DNA of 64,000 nt from Clostridiales bacterium (GCA_015055805.1 SVHN01000005.1:62001-126000); one strand, 5' to 3'. Positions 24,484-33,996 are shown, counted from the stretch's first letter. Translations and numbers: made by a program. Notes: a model not told the origin generated them from the letters alone.

Positions 24484-25647
24484 TTATACAAACAACAAAG
24501 CTTCCCATAAAAAAGAATCTTCTTCTTTCGTATGAACAAGTTCTATTTTTTTAGGGTTGGTTTTTTTAATAATTTGCTCTATCGCTTGCAAGTCCGCATG
24601 CCCTGAAACATGCAAGTCAACAGTATTTACACCCATTTCATTAACGCCGTCTAAAAACTCTTGCATTTCCGCTTTGTAACCCTGCCACATAGAATAAACT
24701 AAAACACTGTTTTTAAGCCTAACGCTTTTGTTTAATTTATTTAGATAATCAAGCATACTTGCGTTTATTTGCATAGTAAATTTATCTAACTTTGCTATTT
24801 GGCCACGCCCCAAAAGTTTTGTTTTATAAGTTCCTTTTGCTTTTGCATATAAGTCGTCGGTTGCCGATCTATTAAAATAAGTAAAACAATCGTTAAACGA
24901 TATAGGATTTGGTATATTTTTTATATTAGAGCAAATATCTGCCGACGATAATCCCATTATGAAAGGTCTATCCGTTCTTTTGCTCGCACGATAAAAACTA
25001 ACCGTTCTATCAATATTTAACGTGCTTTGTAATATAAAAACCTTATCGTGTTTTGAAAAAATTTCAACCGCTTTTTCTTCCAACTCCTTTTCCGTTTGGT
25101 TTTTTAAGATGGGCGTCGTTGCTTCAGTTATAAGCAAATCGACCTTTTTAGGAAGTTTTTTAAGCAAAAAATCAAAGTTTTTTCTACCGTTCGAACGAAA
25201 ATCACCCGTATATAAAAGGTTTTCTCTCCCCTTACTAATCTCTATCATATAACTATCGTAAGCAGAGTGATCACATAAATATGGTTTGCAAACCACTTCG
25301 CCAACGCTAAAAGCCTGCTGGTCTGATAGGGTTTCAATTTTTTGCTTGTTTTCTTCACAAATACCTTTGCAGTATTCTAAAATTTTTAGCGCACCATTAC
25401 TTATATAAATTTTTTCGGCTTTTAACGGATTTTTTAAAAGATCGCTATGGTCAGCGTGGTAATGAGTTATAATAATTGCATCATACTCGGTATTTAAAAC
25501 TTGTGTTTCTATTCGTTTGCTTTTTTCCGTTGGCTCTAACGCCACGCCACATTCTAATAAAATTTTTGTTTTTTTCCCCGTTACTTCAATTAAGTTTTCG
25601 CCAATATTGTCTTTTCCTCGTAAAATATTCACCTTTAATTTTTTCAT
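24484..25647 (-). CDS. Beta-CASP/RNase J-like metallo-beta-lactamase protein
   Basis: The 387-residue protein has the metal site HYHADHSDL, a His in LCDHSAYDSYM and the Asp in LLYTGDFRSNGR. The later motifs SMWQGY and HVSGHADL resemble the beta-CASP insertion family (RNase J/CPSF73 type), nucleases acting on RNA or DNA. It is shorter than RNase J (about 550 residues) and lacks its C-terminal domain. It overlaps the preceding gene by one base (TAATG), so translation is coupled and the two products probably work together. The accessory location suggests defence or island biology, by inference. Confidence 0.8.
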   Translation of the reverse strand: MKKLKVNILRGKDNIGENLIEVTGKKTKILLECGVALEPTEKSKRIETQVLNTEYDAIIITHYHADHSDLLKNPLKAEKIYISNGALKILEYCKGICEENKQKIETLSDQQAFSVGEVVCKPYLCDHSAYDSYMIEISKGRENLLYTGDFRSNGRKNFDFLLKKLPKKVDLLITEATTPILKNQTEKELEEKAVEIFSKHDKVFILQSTLNIDRTVSFYRASKRTDRPFIMGLSSADICSNIKNIPNPISFNDCFTYFNRSATDDLYAKAKGTYKTKLLGRGQIAKLDKFTMQINASMLDYLNKLNKSVRLKNSVLVYSMWQGYKAEMQEFLDGVNEMGVNTVDLHVSGHADLQAIEQIIKKTNPKKIELVHTKEEDSFLWEALLFV

Positions 25648-26759
25648 TAGAATAATTCCTTTTTATCAACGCAATTATCGCATGAATAATGCTCGTCATA
25701 TTCAATTCTATATTTTTTAATTTGTAATAATTCTAAAATCTCATTTAACTGCTCTTTCGTTATACACTCGTCGTAAAAAATCACGTTTTCTTTTTTGTCT
25801 AAATCGAACATTATTCTTCCCCTAGGAAAAGTCGCAAAATCCGAGTTGGGGTATTCGCTTTCACATCTTCTCCAAAAATCATAATGCGATAATTCACAAT
25901 CTATTCGTCCTGTCTTTTTCTCTAAAAAAGTCGCTTTGGGATACCAAAATGGAAACACAATTTTTCTTCCGTTCACTACCCAAAATATTGCCGTACATAT
26001 TTGCTTAGAATAAAAATGTTCAAAAAGCAATCTTTTGTCTTCGCAACCAAATAGCGAATATAAGTTTTTTTCCTTAGATAAAAGCCGTCTTTCTACTGCT
26101 TGAAAAACCATGAAATACCTGATATCTTTTTCTTTATCTTTATTATTTTTAACACGTTCTAAAAATTTAATTATCACTTCTTTTAGTACTGAATATTTTT
26201 CTTCACTATTTTCATAATCGCATATCAACTCTAAATTATTTGTTAGCCTAAACATATCCCACGAAAAATATTCATCATAAGAATCGTTATTTTTTTCTAT
26301 TAGCAAAAAACAATCGCTTGCTATTTTCTTTAACAATTCGTCAGAAATTGTTTGGTTTTCTAAATACTCCCACACCGTTACTATATCTCTTGCACTTTTT
26401 ATTCCGTCTATCCCCACAGCCTTATAAACAGGCGTTAAATTTTCCAACTCTACACCTTCTATAAATCCACTCTTTGCATAAAATAAATATTCACAATCAG
26501 TAGCAAGGGGTATTTTCACCACACCCTTACTTGTTTGTATCTCAACTTCAGCACCAAATCTATAATACAAGCAATTACCACCTAATAAAGATTTCTTTCC
26601 TTTTCTTTCTTGTAATCTTGCGCCGTTTTCAAGAAAATAATTCAATATCTCGTCCCCTTGATTATGAGAAAATGTTTTTTCTTTAATAACCTTTTCACCC
26701 TTTTTAATTACAACTGAAAACTTGTCTTTGTTGTAAATAAAAAATCTGTTTTTTTGCAT
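25647..26759 (-). CDS. Unknown partner of the beta-CASP protein
   Basis: The 370-residue protein belongs to no family I recognise. It begins with a beta-rich region (residues 1-110). The middle contains WEYLENQTISDELLKKIA and helices at about 130-230. A region rich in aromatic residues follows at about 255-330 (FWVVNGRKIVFPFWYPKATF). The C-terminus has CDNCVDKKELF, a possible half metal site. It is the first gene of the pair, with GGAGGCATTTTT before the ATG, and its stop overlaps the next start. Stable coupling suggests a substrate-recognition or regulatory subunit. Confidence 0.6.
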   Translation of the reverse strand: MQKNRFFIYNKDKFSVVIKKGEKVIKEKTFSHNQGDEILNYFLENGARLQERKGKKSLLGGNCLYYRFGAEVEIQTSKGVVKIPLATDCEYLFYAKSGFIEGVELENLTPVYKAVGIDGIKSARDIVTVWEYLENQTISDELLKKIASDCFLLIEKNNDSYDEYFSWDMFRLTNNLELICDYENSEEKYSVLKEVIIKFLERVKNNKDKEKDIRYFMVFQAVERRLLSKEKNLYSLFGCEDKRLLFEHFYSKQICTAIFWVVNGRKIVFPFWYPKATFLEKKTGRIDCELSHYDFWRRCESEYPNSDFATFPRGRIMFDLDKKENVIFYDECITKEQLNEILELLQIKKYRIEYDEHYSCDNCVDKKELF

Positions 26760-26863
26760 AAAAATGCCTCCTTAAAATAAAATACACAGGCTGCGCCGCC
26801 CATTATAAGAAAAAACATATTTTTGTCAATAAGTCAAGCGTTTTTTAATAAAAAATTTTTAAA

Positions 26864-26891
26864 AATAAAAAAAGGCTATTGAATAGCCTTT
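26864..26891 (-). terminator. Terminator of the PD-(D/E)XK-like gene
   Basis: On the minus strand AAAGGCTATTC/GAATAGCCTTT pairs and is followed by a T run, 6 bp after the stop codon. Confidence 0.8.
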
Positions 26892-26896
26892 AATTT

Positions 26897-27625
26897 TTAT
26901 TCAGAAAAACTGTTTGTTTCTTTATCATATCTAAACAACGCATCTATGTTGTCTTTGCTCTTTTGACCTTTGGTGTAGACAACCCCCGTTTTTATAACAA
27001 AATCTTCTTTTAATTCTTCATCAAAATTACTTAAAAGTTCAAAACAATAGTGTTTATTTGCTTCTAAAAGTTTTTTATAAGCCAAAACTTGCTCGGTAGA
27101 ATCCGTCGCAACATCGCCGTCTTTTATTTCAAAAATCCACAGTTCCTTCCCCTTTCTTGCGACAATATCCACACGTTGACGACCACCACTTTTAATGTTA
27201 AATTCGGTAGTTAATAAATTATAACCTTCTTTTTTTAAATATTGGCAAAACTTTGCTTGAATCACGTATTCCGTTTGCTCCTTTCTTTTACCAACTTCAT
27301 ACGGCTTAAAACCATACACTCGTTCTATTTGTTCTTGTAATAAAGATTGAATTTTTTCCATATCGGCAAGAAATAAAAAACTTTTGTCAATGCCTTCGTA
27401 AAATTCCCTTTCATTGTTAACTTGCAAAGTGCGCATGGCAAATCTAGTATTATCAGTTATACAAGTTATTCTAAAATAATTACTAGTTGGTCTAATATGA
27501 AAATTCTTATCAAACAATTCTTTTCGCGAAGTCTTACCTGCAAAATATTTATTCAAATATTGTTTTGCCTTACAATATTGATTCTTTAATTTTTTTATTG
27601 TTTTTTCATTTACCAACAAATCCAT
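26897..27625 (-). CDS. PD-(D/E)XK nuclease-like protein
   Basis: The protein has 242 residues from the ATG at 27625 (AAAGGTG upstream; a GTG three codons earlier is possible). The N-terminal half is helical and unassigned. The C-terminal half (about 120-240) has the restriction-like core: Glu/Gln-rich helix EQTEYVIQAKFCQYLKKEGY, RVDIVARKGKELWIFEIK (Asp...Glu-x-Lys) and DSTEQVLAYKKLLE. This is the pattern of RecB-like or DUF91-type DNA nucleases. It stands alone with its own terminator at the edge of the mosaic island; a defence or repair role is plausible but unproven. Confidence 0.65.
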   Translation of the reverse strand: MDLLVNEKTIKKLKNQYCKAKQYLNKYFAGKTSRKELFDKNFHIRPTSNYFRITCITDNTRFAMRTLQVNNEREFYEGIDKSFLFLADMEKIQSLLQEQIERVYGFKPYEVGKRKEQTEYVIQAKFCQYLKKEGYNLLTTEFNIKSGGRQRVDIVARKGKELWIFEIKDGDVATDSTEQVLAYKKLLEANKHYCFELLSNFDEELKEDFVIKTGVVYTKGQKSKDNIDALFRYDKETNSFSE

Positions 27626-27718
27626 ATGTTTCACCTTTTTATTTTTATTATATCACTTTTTTATGTAATTTCAATAAAATAAAAAAGCAAAAACTTTTTA
27701 CGGTCTTTACTTTTTTAA

Positions 27719-27860
27719 GTTGCGGGGAGGGGCATTTCTTCTTGCTTTTTGCAAAGCATATACGGAACTCTCCAACTTGTGCTTTGCAAAAATCTTCGGT
27801 CACCGCTAAAACGGTAGGTGTCTACCGTTTCTTAACGCTGTTTCAAATCCCCTCCTATTG
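27719..27860. other. tRNA-fMet 3'-end copy with nested inverted repeats
   Basis: GTTGCGGGGAGGGG (27719-27732) is identical to the 3' end region of the tRNA-fMet gene at 43833-43846, in the same orientation. Downstream lie nested inverted repeats. An outer GGAGGGG/CCCCTCC pair encloses TTTTTGCAAAGCA/TGCTTTGCAAAAA and AAACGGTAG/CTACCGTTT. TTTCAAATCCCCTCC (27841-27855) is the complement of the tRNA T-arm. It could be a structured RNA, a recombination site or an element end. The fold is by eye only. Confidence 0.45.
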
Positions 27861-27870
27861 ACTTTCAAAG

Positions 27871-27914
27871 ACATAAAGAAAGGATACACGCTTTTGTGTA
27901 TCCTTTCTTTATGT
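27871..27914. terminator. Strong bidirectional hairpin terminator
   Basis: A perfect 19-bp stem ACATAAAGAAAGGATACAC/GTGTATCCTTTCTTTATGT. The segment 27841-27925 parallels 43761-43840 behind the intact tRNA: T-arm complement, spacer, hairpin, then TGGTTGCG. Confidence 0.65.
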
Positions 27915-27930
27915 GGTTGCGCAAGCGCCA

Positions 27931-27986
27931 ACTTAATTGAACTATTTTCCTACAAGTGGTCAGTCGGTGTGATTTTGAGTTTGTAA
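27931..27986 (+). repeat. Left copy of a 56-bp direct repeat
   Basis: This copy is 47/56 identical to 42608-42663. Both copies read in one frame as a C-terminal peptide LIELFS-KWSV-VILSL before a stop, so they are probably remnants of the same lost gene. Together they bracket 14.7 kb of cargo. Confidence 0.6.
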
Positions 27987-28137
27987 CCTAAACGTAAAAG
28001 GCGAGAATTTTCTCGCCTTTTAGATTTGTTAAAATTAGATATAGTTTTCCCATATTCTTCAACAAAAAGTTAATATAATTCTAGCTTTATATCTTTCTAT
28101 TACTTTGCATATTAATATTAAATTTTCAAGTTTCATA

Positions 28138-31100
28138 TCATAATTTACCAAAAAACGTTAACGCCTCTAGATATTTAGAAAGTTTTGGCTTGTTATCCAC
28201 TATAGCAATATTAAACTTTTCACAAAATTTACTAGCAAATTGATTTAAGCTTATTCTATAATTATAACTTTCCTTCAACTCAATTTCTACTTGACAAACT
28301 TCAATTGTATTTTTATTCTCCACATCTTCGTATTTAACTTCATCTAATGAAATTTCAAACAACTTCCTTTGTGTCTCCCTATCTTTAACTGAATAATTTT
28401 TTCTCCTATTAGAAACTTTTATAACTTTTTGTAAATCACAGAGCTTAAAATTTTCTTTTTTGTTGATCAACTCTTGTATTAAATCATTATCATTTATAAA
28501 CTTTTTTGCTTCCTCATTTTGAATGCCACATTCTGGACAAGTTGTCTCAAATTCTAAACGAACAAACTGTGTTTCAGACGGCTCGACTCCTATTGTGCCT
28601 GGTTTTTTTATCGTTAAAATGTAGTTATTATTTATTTTTCTAACCCTTAATGCATAATTATTTTTTGCTAGCACAAATTTATTTGTGTCAAAATATACAT
28701 CCTCTTGTGTTGTTGTTTTACCTAAGGAAGTTATCTCGTATTCGCCAAAAATATAATTTTCCTTAACTGTGTTTATTATATTTTGCAACACGTCTTTTTC
28801 GCAATGATATTTATTTTCAATCTCGGTATGTTTTCTAATATCGTATGAATCAAATAACTTATCTATTCTTTCTCCATCACCTTTACGAGCTTTAGTTATA
28901 TCTTTTAATTCTTCGTCGCAAATTAGTTTATTAAAATAATAATAATTATATTGTGAAAAAAATAATTTATTATCGTTAAAATTTGTAGAAAATTTTGAAA
29001 GCTTCGAATAAGGCTTAATTTCCCCATTGCTCAGTATAATTAAAATTTCATTATCTAGGTTTTTAGTATAGGCCGAATAAGTTCCGCATAACTCTATAAC
29101 AGAATTAAGCTCGTTAAAATATGGAAATTTATTTTTTAAATCTATTTTAGCTTTGTCAAAATATGATCTTGCACCATTGCCTATTTTTTTAAGTTTAAAA
29201 TGATTATTACTATATAAAAAACTTTTTGCCAGCATTTTGTAAACAGGTTTGTTTTCCGCTTCAAAAATTGTTGTTAACCCACTGTTCACTTCGTTCATAA
29301 TAGAATAATCATCTAAGGAAAGATAATCTTTCACCGTTATGGAATTATTATAGATTTTATACAATTTTAAGTTTTGAATCTTCTCTTTTGCCTCTACTAT
29401 TTTTTCATTGGTGCTAAACTCTTGTTTGCCAGGATAAGCAACAATTATTTTTATTAATCTCCTAAACAATTCTTCTGTTGCTAATTTAAATGGGGCGAAA
29501 TACACTGAAGAATACATGTGATATCTTGCTAAAACATATTGATCAACATATTCCAAAGCGCTATCTTTTATTGCCACCCTTATATGCCCATTATATTCAG
29601 TCAACTCCATAGACGAAATTAATTTTTGCAAATCATAAAGGCCTATTTTTTCTCCTGTATTATACGAATCTCTCAATAAGTAATCTAATCTATCCGCATC
29701 AAGATTACTACTAATTAATTCGTGGAAAACCTTGGTTAATGTATTTGAATTACAACTACAGTTTTTCAAACATTCTGAAACCTTTTCTGCAAAATTAATG
29801 CTAAAGTTTTCTTTTAGTACATCATTAAGCTCTTTATCATTTAAAATAATCTCGATAGACCATTCCTCATGTTTCTTTAACTTGTTTCCTCCAATGTCTA
29901 TAACTCCCTCAAGTGCATGCGAGAAAGGTCCATGCCCTATATCATGTAAAAGCGCAGCAACCAATACAACATCTTTATCCTCCTGAGTATATGCGATTTT
30001 TAATTCATCTAAAATTACACAGAAATGATTCATTATTTGCTTCATGATATAAAATGTTCCTATAGAATGAGCAAATCTTGTATGAACAGCCTCTGGAAAT
30101 ATCATGTCTGCTGTAGCTAATTGTTTAATTCTATGCAACCTTTGAAATGCTGCTGTATTTATAATATTTAGATATTTTTGCTCAACAAAAATATCTCCGT
30201 GTACACTATCACGTATTATTTTACCCTTCTCAAAAGGCATGCTCCTCATATCTTCTCCTTTATAACTTAGACTATTATTATCTATTTTTTCGCTTAAATA
30301 TCTTAGAAATTTATCTTTTAAAGCAATTAATATTTTTTCGTTCCCAACTTGTTGTTCCTGCGTGTTTTCTGAATAATATATATATGGAAAAACATATGTT
30401 TTTGGTGTTTTGTATTCACTAATATCCCCGTAATTTACTTTATGTTCTCCAAACAAAATCTCTAAATTATTAAAGTTCTTAAACTGACATTTATGTAATC
30501 GAATAATCATTTTCGTGCCCAGGCACTCGAATACTGACCTAAAAGCCTCTTTTTTATTATTTAACTTTTTTAGACGACTTACTGATTCCTCTTCATAACA
30601 ATTTACGTATATACAATTCAACTCTTTATCATTACTTGCCGAAACTTTATCCTCAAATTCAATACAACATTCTGTCCCCGAAACCGATTTAATTAATTCA
30701 ACAAATTCTTTGTTTATTATATCGACGGATAAACCCGTTTTAGTTGCCATAGATTTTATAAAAAGTTTATACTCATCATATGTTTTCCATAAGCTTTTTC
30801 TATATTTTCTAGTCTTAAATTCTTCCAAAAGGTCAAGAAACATCTCATGACGAAAATCAGCTTTTTTATTTAAGGAATTAATATCCCTAACTGATAAAAA
30901 CAAATAATTAAATAGCGAATCCACGCTACAATCCGTAGCTTTAAAAAATTTTCCGTTTTTACTGAAAGATGTTGCAATATTGGGAGACAAAATATAATTT
31001 ATGTAAATATAATCTAGTCGCTTAACAAAATCATTCAATACATCTAAAAAACTATGAATGGTGTTAGATGTTTCCAATATTTGTTGAAAATTTAAGCTCT

Positions 31101-32628
31101 TATTATCTAGAACTTTATTCATTTGTTGCAAAACAAAAGTTGCAAAATATAAAAAATTATATTTAAAATATATAGGTTTTTCAGCTGATTCTTCTATCTT
31201 AAAACACAATGGCTTTATACCATCTAAATCCTTTGTGGCAATGTTCTTTTTAACACGTCTAGTAAACCTCTTTTTTTCTGATATGTATTTTCTTTCACTA
31301 CATTCTATGCTATTTTTAGAAAACCTACAAAATAATTTTTCCCAATCAATTACATCTGTAATATTTAACTCATTAAAACACTTATATAATCTCTTCTTGC
31401 CAAATAGAGCTTTTAAAACTAATTCTTCTATTTCCTTTTGATTAAACTTAAACAGATAGACTGATGAAAGTTTAATTAAATACTCAATTAAAACCTCATT
31501 AAAATAAACTATTTTGTGATGTGAATACAACCACTTCGGCTCAAAATTTCTAGCTTGAACAAAATCTTCTAAGGATGATAACGCACTCTTTGCTATACAG
31601 ACTGTAAAAATAGATTTTGATTCATCAAAATATGCTTGAAAAGCATTGCATAGACGCATTACGTCAAGACTATTTGTTGCATAACCAGAAAAATGAGCAT
31701 TTCTGTTCAAATAATCTATACTATCTGCATCTATAAGCCCATTTAATAAGGATATTATGCAGTTTCTTAAACTATATTCTAATTTAAGACTTACTGCATC
31801 TTCTTTTTTGTTGATAATTATAGAACGAATATCATATTTTGTCCCCGTTATCATTCTGGCAATAAACGCACAATGATCTTCAAGATTTTCTTGTCCTTTA
31901 ACTTTTAATTTTTTTTCTAAAATCACCTCTATGCTTTTTTTGATTCTTGACACTTTTAAAACTTGAAACGCTCCCATTGTTTCATGTGGCGATGAATTGA
32001 TTACAAGTCCATTATTATGGCCACCTTCTGCTTTTTTAAGAGCAAAAATAAAAGCCTCTTTTAAGAAGGTTTTTTTACCACCTTCTTCTTTCGACCAAAT
32101 ATATCTTTTAATAATTCTTTCAACTTCTTTTTCTCCCATTGAAACACATTCTTTTACATCACAACCACTTTCAATTTTACCATCAGCTACAATAAAACGT
32201 TTCTTATTATCAAATTTAATATCTACACCCATATTCATATAGTCATCATTGTATAGATATTCTAAAGTATGCGATAGAGCTGGATGACCGATATCATGTA
32301 AAAGACAAGCTATAGTGTAAAGAACTTCGTAAAGTTTTATTTTTTCTTCTAACTCGTTTTTGTGATTTTTGATAATATTCTTTTCCATTAAAGGCTTCAA
32401 ACTGTCCTTAAAAGAAGTAAATATTCTTTTTCCCATACCATAAACACCTAGCGAATGTGAAAACCTATCATGTGTAGCACCACTAAATACAGAACGAATT
32501 CCAACTTGTGAAACATTTTTCTCACGCTGAACATATAAAGTATCAATTAAGTGATTTACGTAAATGTCTTCTATTTGAATGTAGCCCTGAGTAGCATCCT
32601 GAAAAATTTTATACTTTATCTTTTCCAT
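28138..32628 (-). CDS. Giant HD-HD-CYTH fusion protein
   Basis: The 1496-residue protein contains two complete dNTPase-type HD domains and a C-terminal CYTH domain. HD1 (about 30-420) has HDRFSHSLGVYGMG, LLHDIGHPALSHTLE and LIDADSIDYLNRN. HD2 (about 800-1130) has IIRDSVHGDIFVE, VHTRFAHSIGTFYIM, LLHDIGHGPFSHALE and NLDADRLDYLLRDS. Both keep the H...HD...D metal ligands. The CYTH domain (about 1265-1490) starts with EIENKYHCEKD (ExExK) and has LAKNNYALRVRKIN and VEIELK. HD domains of this type hydrolyse dNTPs or related nucleotides, and CYTH enzymes act on triphosphates or make cyclic AMP. The combination is unfamiliar to me. It may deplete or sense nucleotides in phage defence (inference). Confidence 0.9.
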   Translation of the reverse strand: MEKIKYKIFQDATQGYIQIEDIYVNHLIDTLYVQREKNVSQVGIRSVFSGATHDRFSHSLGVYGMGKRIFTSFKDSLKPLMEKNIIKNHKNELEEKIKLYEVLYTIACLLHDIGHPALSHTLEYLYNDDYMNMGVDIKFDNKKRFIVADGKIESGCDVKECVSMGEKEVERIIKRYIWSKEEGGKKTFLKEAFIFALKKAEGGHNNGLVINSSPHETMGAFQVLKVSRIKKSIEVILEKKLKVKGQENLEDHCAFIARMITGTKYDIRSIIINKKEDAVSLKLEYSLRNCIISLLNGLIDADSIDYLNRNAHFSGYATNSLDVMRLCNAFQAYFDESKSIFTVCIAKSALSSLEDFVQARNFEPKWLYSHHKIVYFNEVLIEYLIKLSSVYLFKFNQKEIEELVLKALFGKKRLYKCFNELNITDVIDWEKLFCRFSKNSIECSERKYISEKKRFTRRVKKNIATKDLDGIKPLCFKIEESAEKPIYFKYNFLYFATFVLQQMNKVLDNKSLNFQQILETSNTIHSFLDVLNDFVKRLDYIYINYILSPNIATSFSKNGKFFKATDCSVDSLFNYLFLSVRDINSLNKKADFRHEMFLDLLEEFKTRKYRKSLWKTYDEYKLFIKSMATKTGLSVDIINKEFVELIKSVSGTECCIEFEDKVSASNDKELNCIYVNCYEEESVSRLKKLNNKKEAFRSVFECLGTKMIIRLHKCQFKNFNNLEILFGEHKVNYGDISEYKTPKTYVFPYIYYSENTQEQQVGNEKILIALKDKFLRYLSEKIDNNSLSYKGEDMRSMPFEKGKIIRDSVHGDIFVEQKYLNIINTAAFQRLHRIKQLATADMIFPEAVHTRFAHSIGTFYIMKQIMNHFCVILDELKIAYTQEDKDVVLVAALLHDIGHGPFSHALEGVIDIGGNKLKKHEEWSIEIILNDKELNDVLKENFSINFAEKVSECLKNCSCNSNTLTKVFHELISSNLDADRLDYLLRDSYNTGEKIGLYDLQKLISSMELTEYNGHIRVAIKDSALEYVDQYVLARYHMYSSVYFAPFKLATEELFRRLIKIIVAYPGKQEFSTNEKIVEAKEKIQNLKLYKIYNNSITVKDYLSLDDYSIMNEVNSGLTTIFEAENKPVYKMLAKSFLYSNNHFKLKKIGNGARSYFDKAKIDLKNKFPYFNELNSVIELCGTYSAYTKNLDNEILIILSNGEIKPYSKLSKFSTNFNDNKLFFSQYNYYYFNKLICDEELKDITKARKGDGERIDKLFDSYDIRKHTEIENKYHCEKDVLQNIINTVKENYIFGEYEITSLGKTTTQEDVYFDTNKFVLAKNNYALRVRKINNNYILTIKKPGTIGVEPSETQFVRLEFETTCPECGIQNEEAKKFINDNDLIQELINKKENFKLCDLQKVIKVSNRRKNYSVKDRETQRKLFEISLDEVKYEDVENKNTIEVCQVEIELKESYNYRISLNQFASKFCEKFNIAIVDNKPKLSKYLEALTFFGKL

Positions 32629-32715
32629 GCTTTTTCTCCTAAGTTTGATTTTAAATAAGCAAATAGCCAGCTTTAATAATCTGGCTATCCTTTTATTATT
32701 TAGTTACACTTTTTA

Positions 32716-33114
32716 TTATATAATACCCATCGCTAATAATATTTTACGACTGTATGCATTTTCAAGTATTGCATCCATTAAATCATCGACTTGATTTGCA
32801 AAACATGCTTCCTCAGCTTCTTCAGTTAATCTATACAAATCCACCCCTATAGGTTTAAACATACTTTTATTCTCAAGAAAACTTTGAAATTCCATTTTTT
32901 CTGTATTCGCAATGACGATTCCCAATGAACTGTTTCTTGAATCATTTTGCATTTTAACACAATCCTCAAGAGAAAAACTGAACCCCTCATATTCTTTATG
33001 GGAAATAATTTTATCTTTACTAATTTTTCTTGAAGTCATCATAAATTGGTAAAAATTATTAATTCTCTTTATCATTGCTGCTACGATGATATCTGGTTTT
33101 AAAACCACGCACAT
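32716..33114 (-). CDS. Small protein upstream of the HD-HD-CYTH gene
   Basis: This 132-residue protein has a good ribosome site (AGGAGAAAAAGTA). It shows no motif I can assign; the sequence reads KPDIIVAAMIKRINNFYQFM, then a mixed alpha/beta stretch and an acidic helix LTEEAEEACFANQVDDLMDA. It is co-directional with the giant HD gene 87 bp downstream. A hairpin (ATAGCCAG/CTGGCTAT, about 32663-32695) lies between them and may attenuate read-through. It could be a partner, sensor or inhibitor of the HD protein, from position only. Confidence 0.55.
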   Translation of the reverse strand: MCVVLKPDIIVAAMIKRINNFYQFMMTSRKISKDKIISHKEYEGFSFSLEDCVKMQNDSRNSSLGIVIANTEKMEFQSFLENKSMFKPIGVDLYRLTEEAEEACFANQVDDLMDAILENAYSRKILLAMGII

Positions 33115-33234
33115 TACTTTTTCTCCTAGGTTCTTACAAAAAATATATTAATAATTTTATACTATTAAACCTTTTTTGTCAACTTTTTTTATGTGTTTTT
33201 TTGAGCGCTTAACAAATTAGCATATTTTCGCCTT

Positions 33235-33996
33235 TCAATCCGTTATCGTGCCGTTTTTGATGTGATAAGCTTTCTTGCTTTGCTCGCAAAACTCAATTAC
33301 TTGTTTTGCCTGTTCATTGAAAAACTCTTTGTGTTTTTTATATGCAGATACTTCTTTATTATAATGCAATCTACCAAAAATGATTTTATCTGCAAAGCTT
33401 ACGGCTTTTAAAATTTCTGCTAAACTTTGGTTTATCATGTTAGGCGTTGGATATGGCTCAATGCTTACCCACGTGTAAAAGCCTGCATCGTGCAACGCTT
33501 TTAGGGAAGCAATCCTTTCTTCATATTTAGCCGTGTTGGGTTCAAACTTTTGCCTAAACTCTTCATCTAAAGACACGATAGTTATTCCATATTCGTTATT
33601 ATGAGAATATTTAGCAAGCTCTATTGGTAAAACACCTTTTGTTAAAACCGTGCATTTAATATCAGAGTTGTTTAACTTTTCGATAATCTTTAAACTTAAC
33701 TCTTTTATTTCATCATAACCATACATGAAAGGGTCTGTTGAAAAGGAAAGCTGTACCGATTGAATTTTATCCTTAAATTTAGGTATTTCTTTATCAAGTA
33801 TTTGAAGTGTATTGCTAACAAGTTTAGGCTCGCACCATTCTTCATAAGTTTTAGCTTTGCCGAAACGTTTAGCCATCATCATTGCGTAGCAAGGGAATTT
33901 ACAACCGTGAGCACAACCTTGAACGTGGTTAATGGTATAATCACCGTATTCCACACCCGTTTTATATAACATTGTCTTTCGTTCTATTGTTTTCAT
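33235..33996 (-). CDS. Radical SAM three-Cys-motif protein (TcmP partner)
   Basis: The 253-residue protein has the radical SAM cluster motif in HVQGCAHGCKFPCYAMMM. The spacing is CX3CX3C, as in the three-Cys-motif proteins paired with TcmP, and differs from the usual CX3CX2C. SFSTDPFMYGY, CTVLTKG and WVSIEPYPTPN are typical of the spore-photoproduct-lyase-like (DUF5131-type) branch. The start codon overlaps the TcmP stop by one base. The pair recurs on mobile elements and its substrate is unknown; nucleic acid modification or repair is a reasonable guess. Confidence 0.82.
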   Translation of the reverse strand: MKTIERKTMLYKTGVEYGDYTINHVQGCAHGCKFPCYAMMMAKRFGKAKTYEEWCEPKLVSNTLQILDKEIPKFKDKIQSVQLSFSTDPFMYGYDEIKELSLKIIEKLNNSDIKCTVLTKGVLPIELAKYSHNNEYGITIVSLDEEFRQKFEPNTAKYEERIASLKALHDAGFYTWVSIEPYPTPNMINQSLAEILKAVSFADKIIFGRLHYNKEVSAYKKHKEFFNEQAKQVIEFCEQSKKAYHIKNGTITD

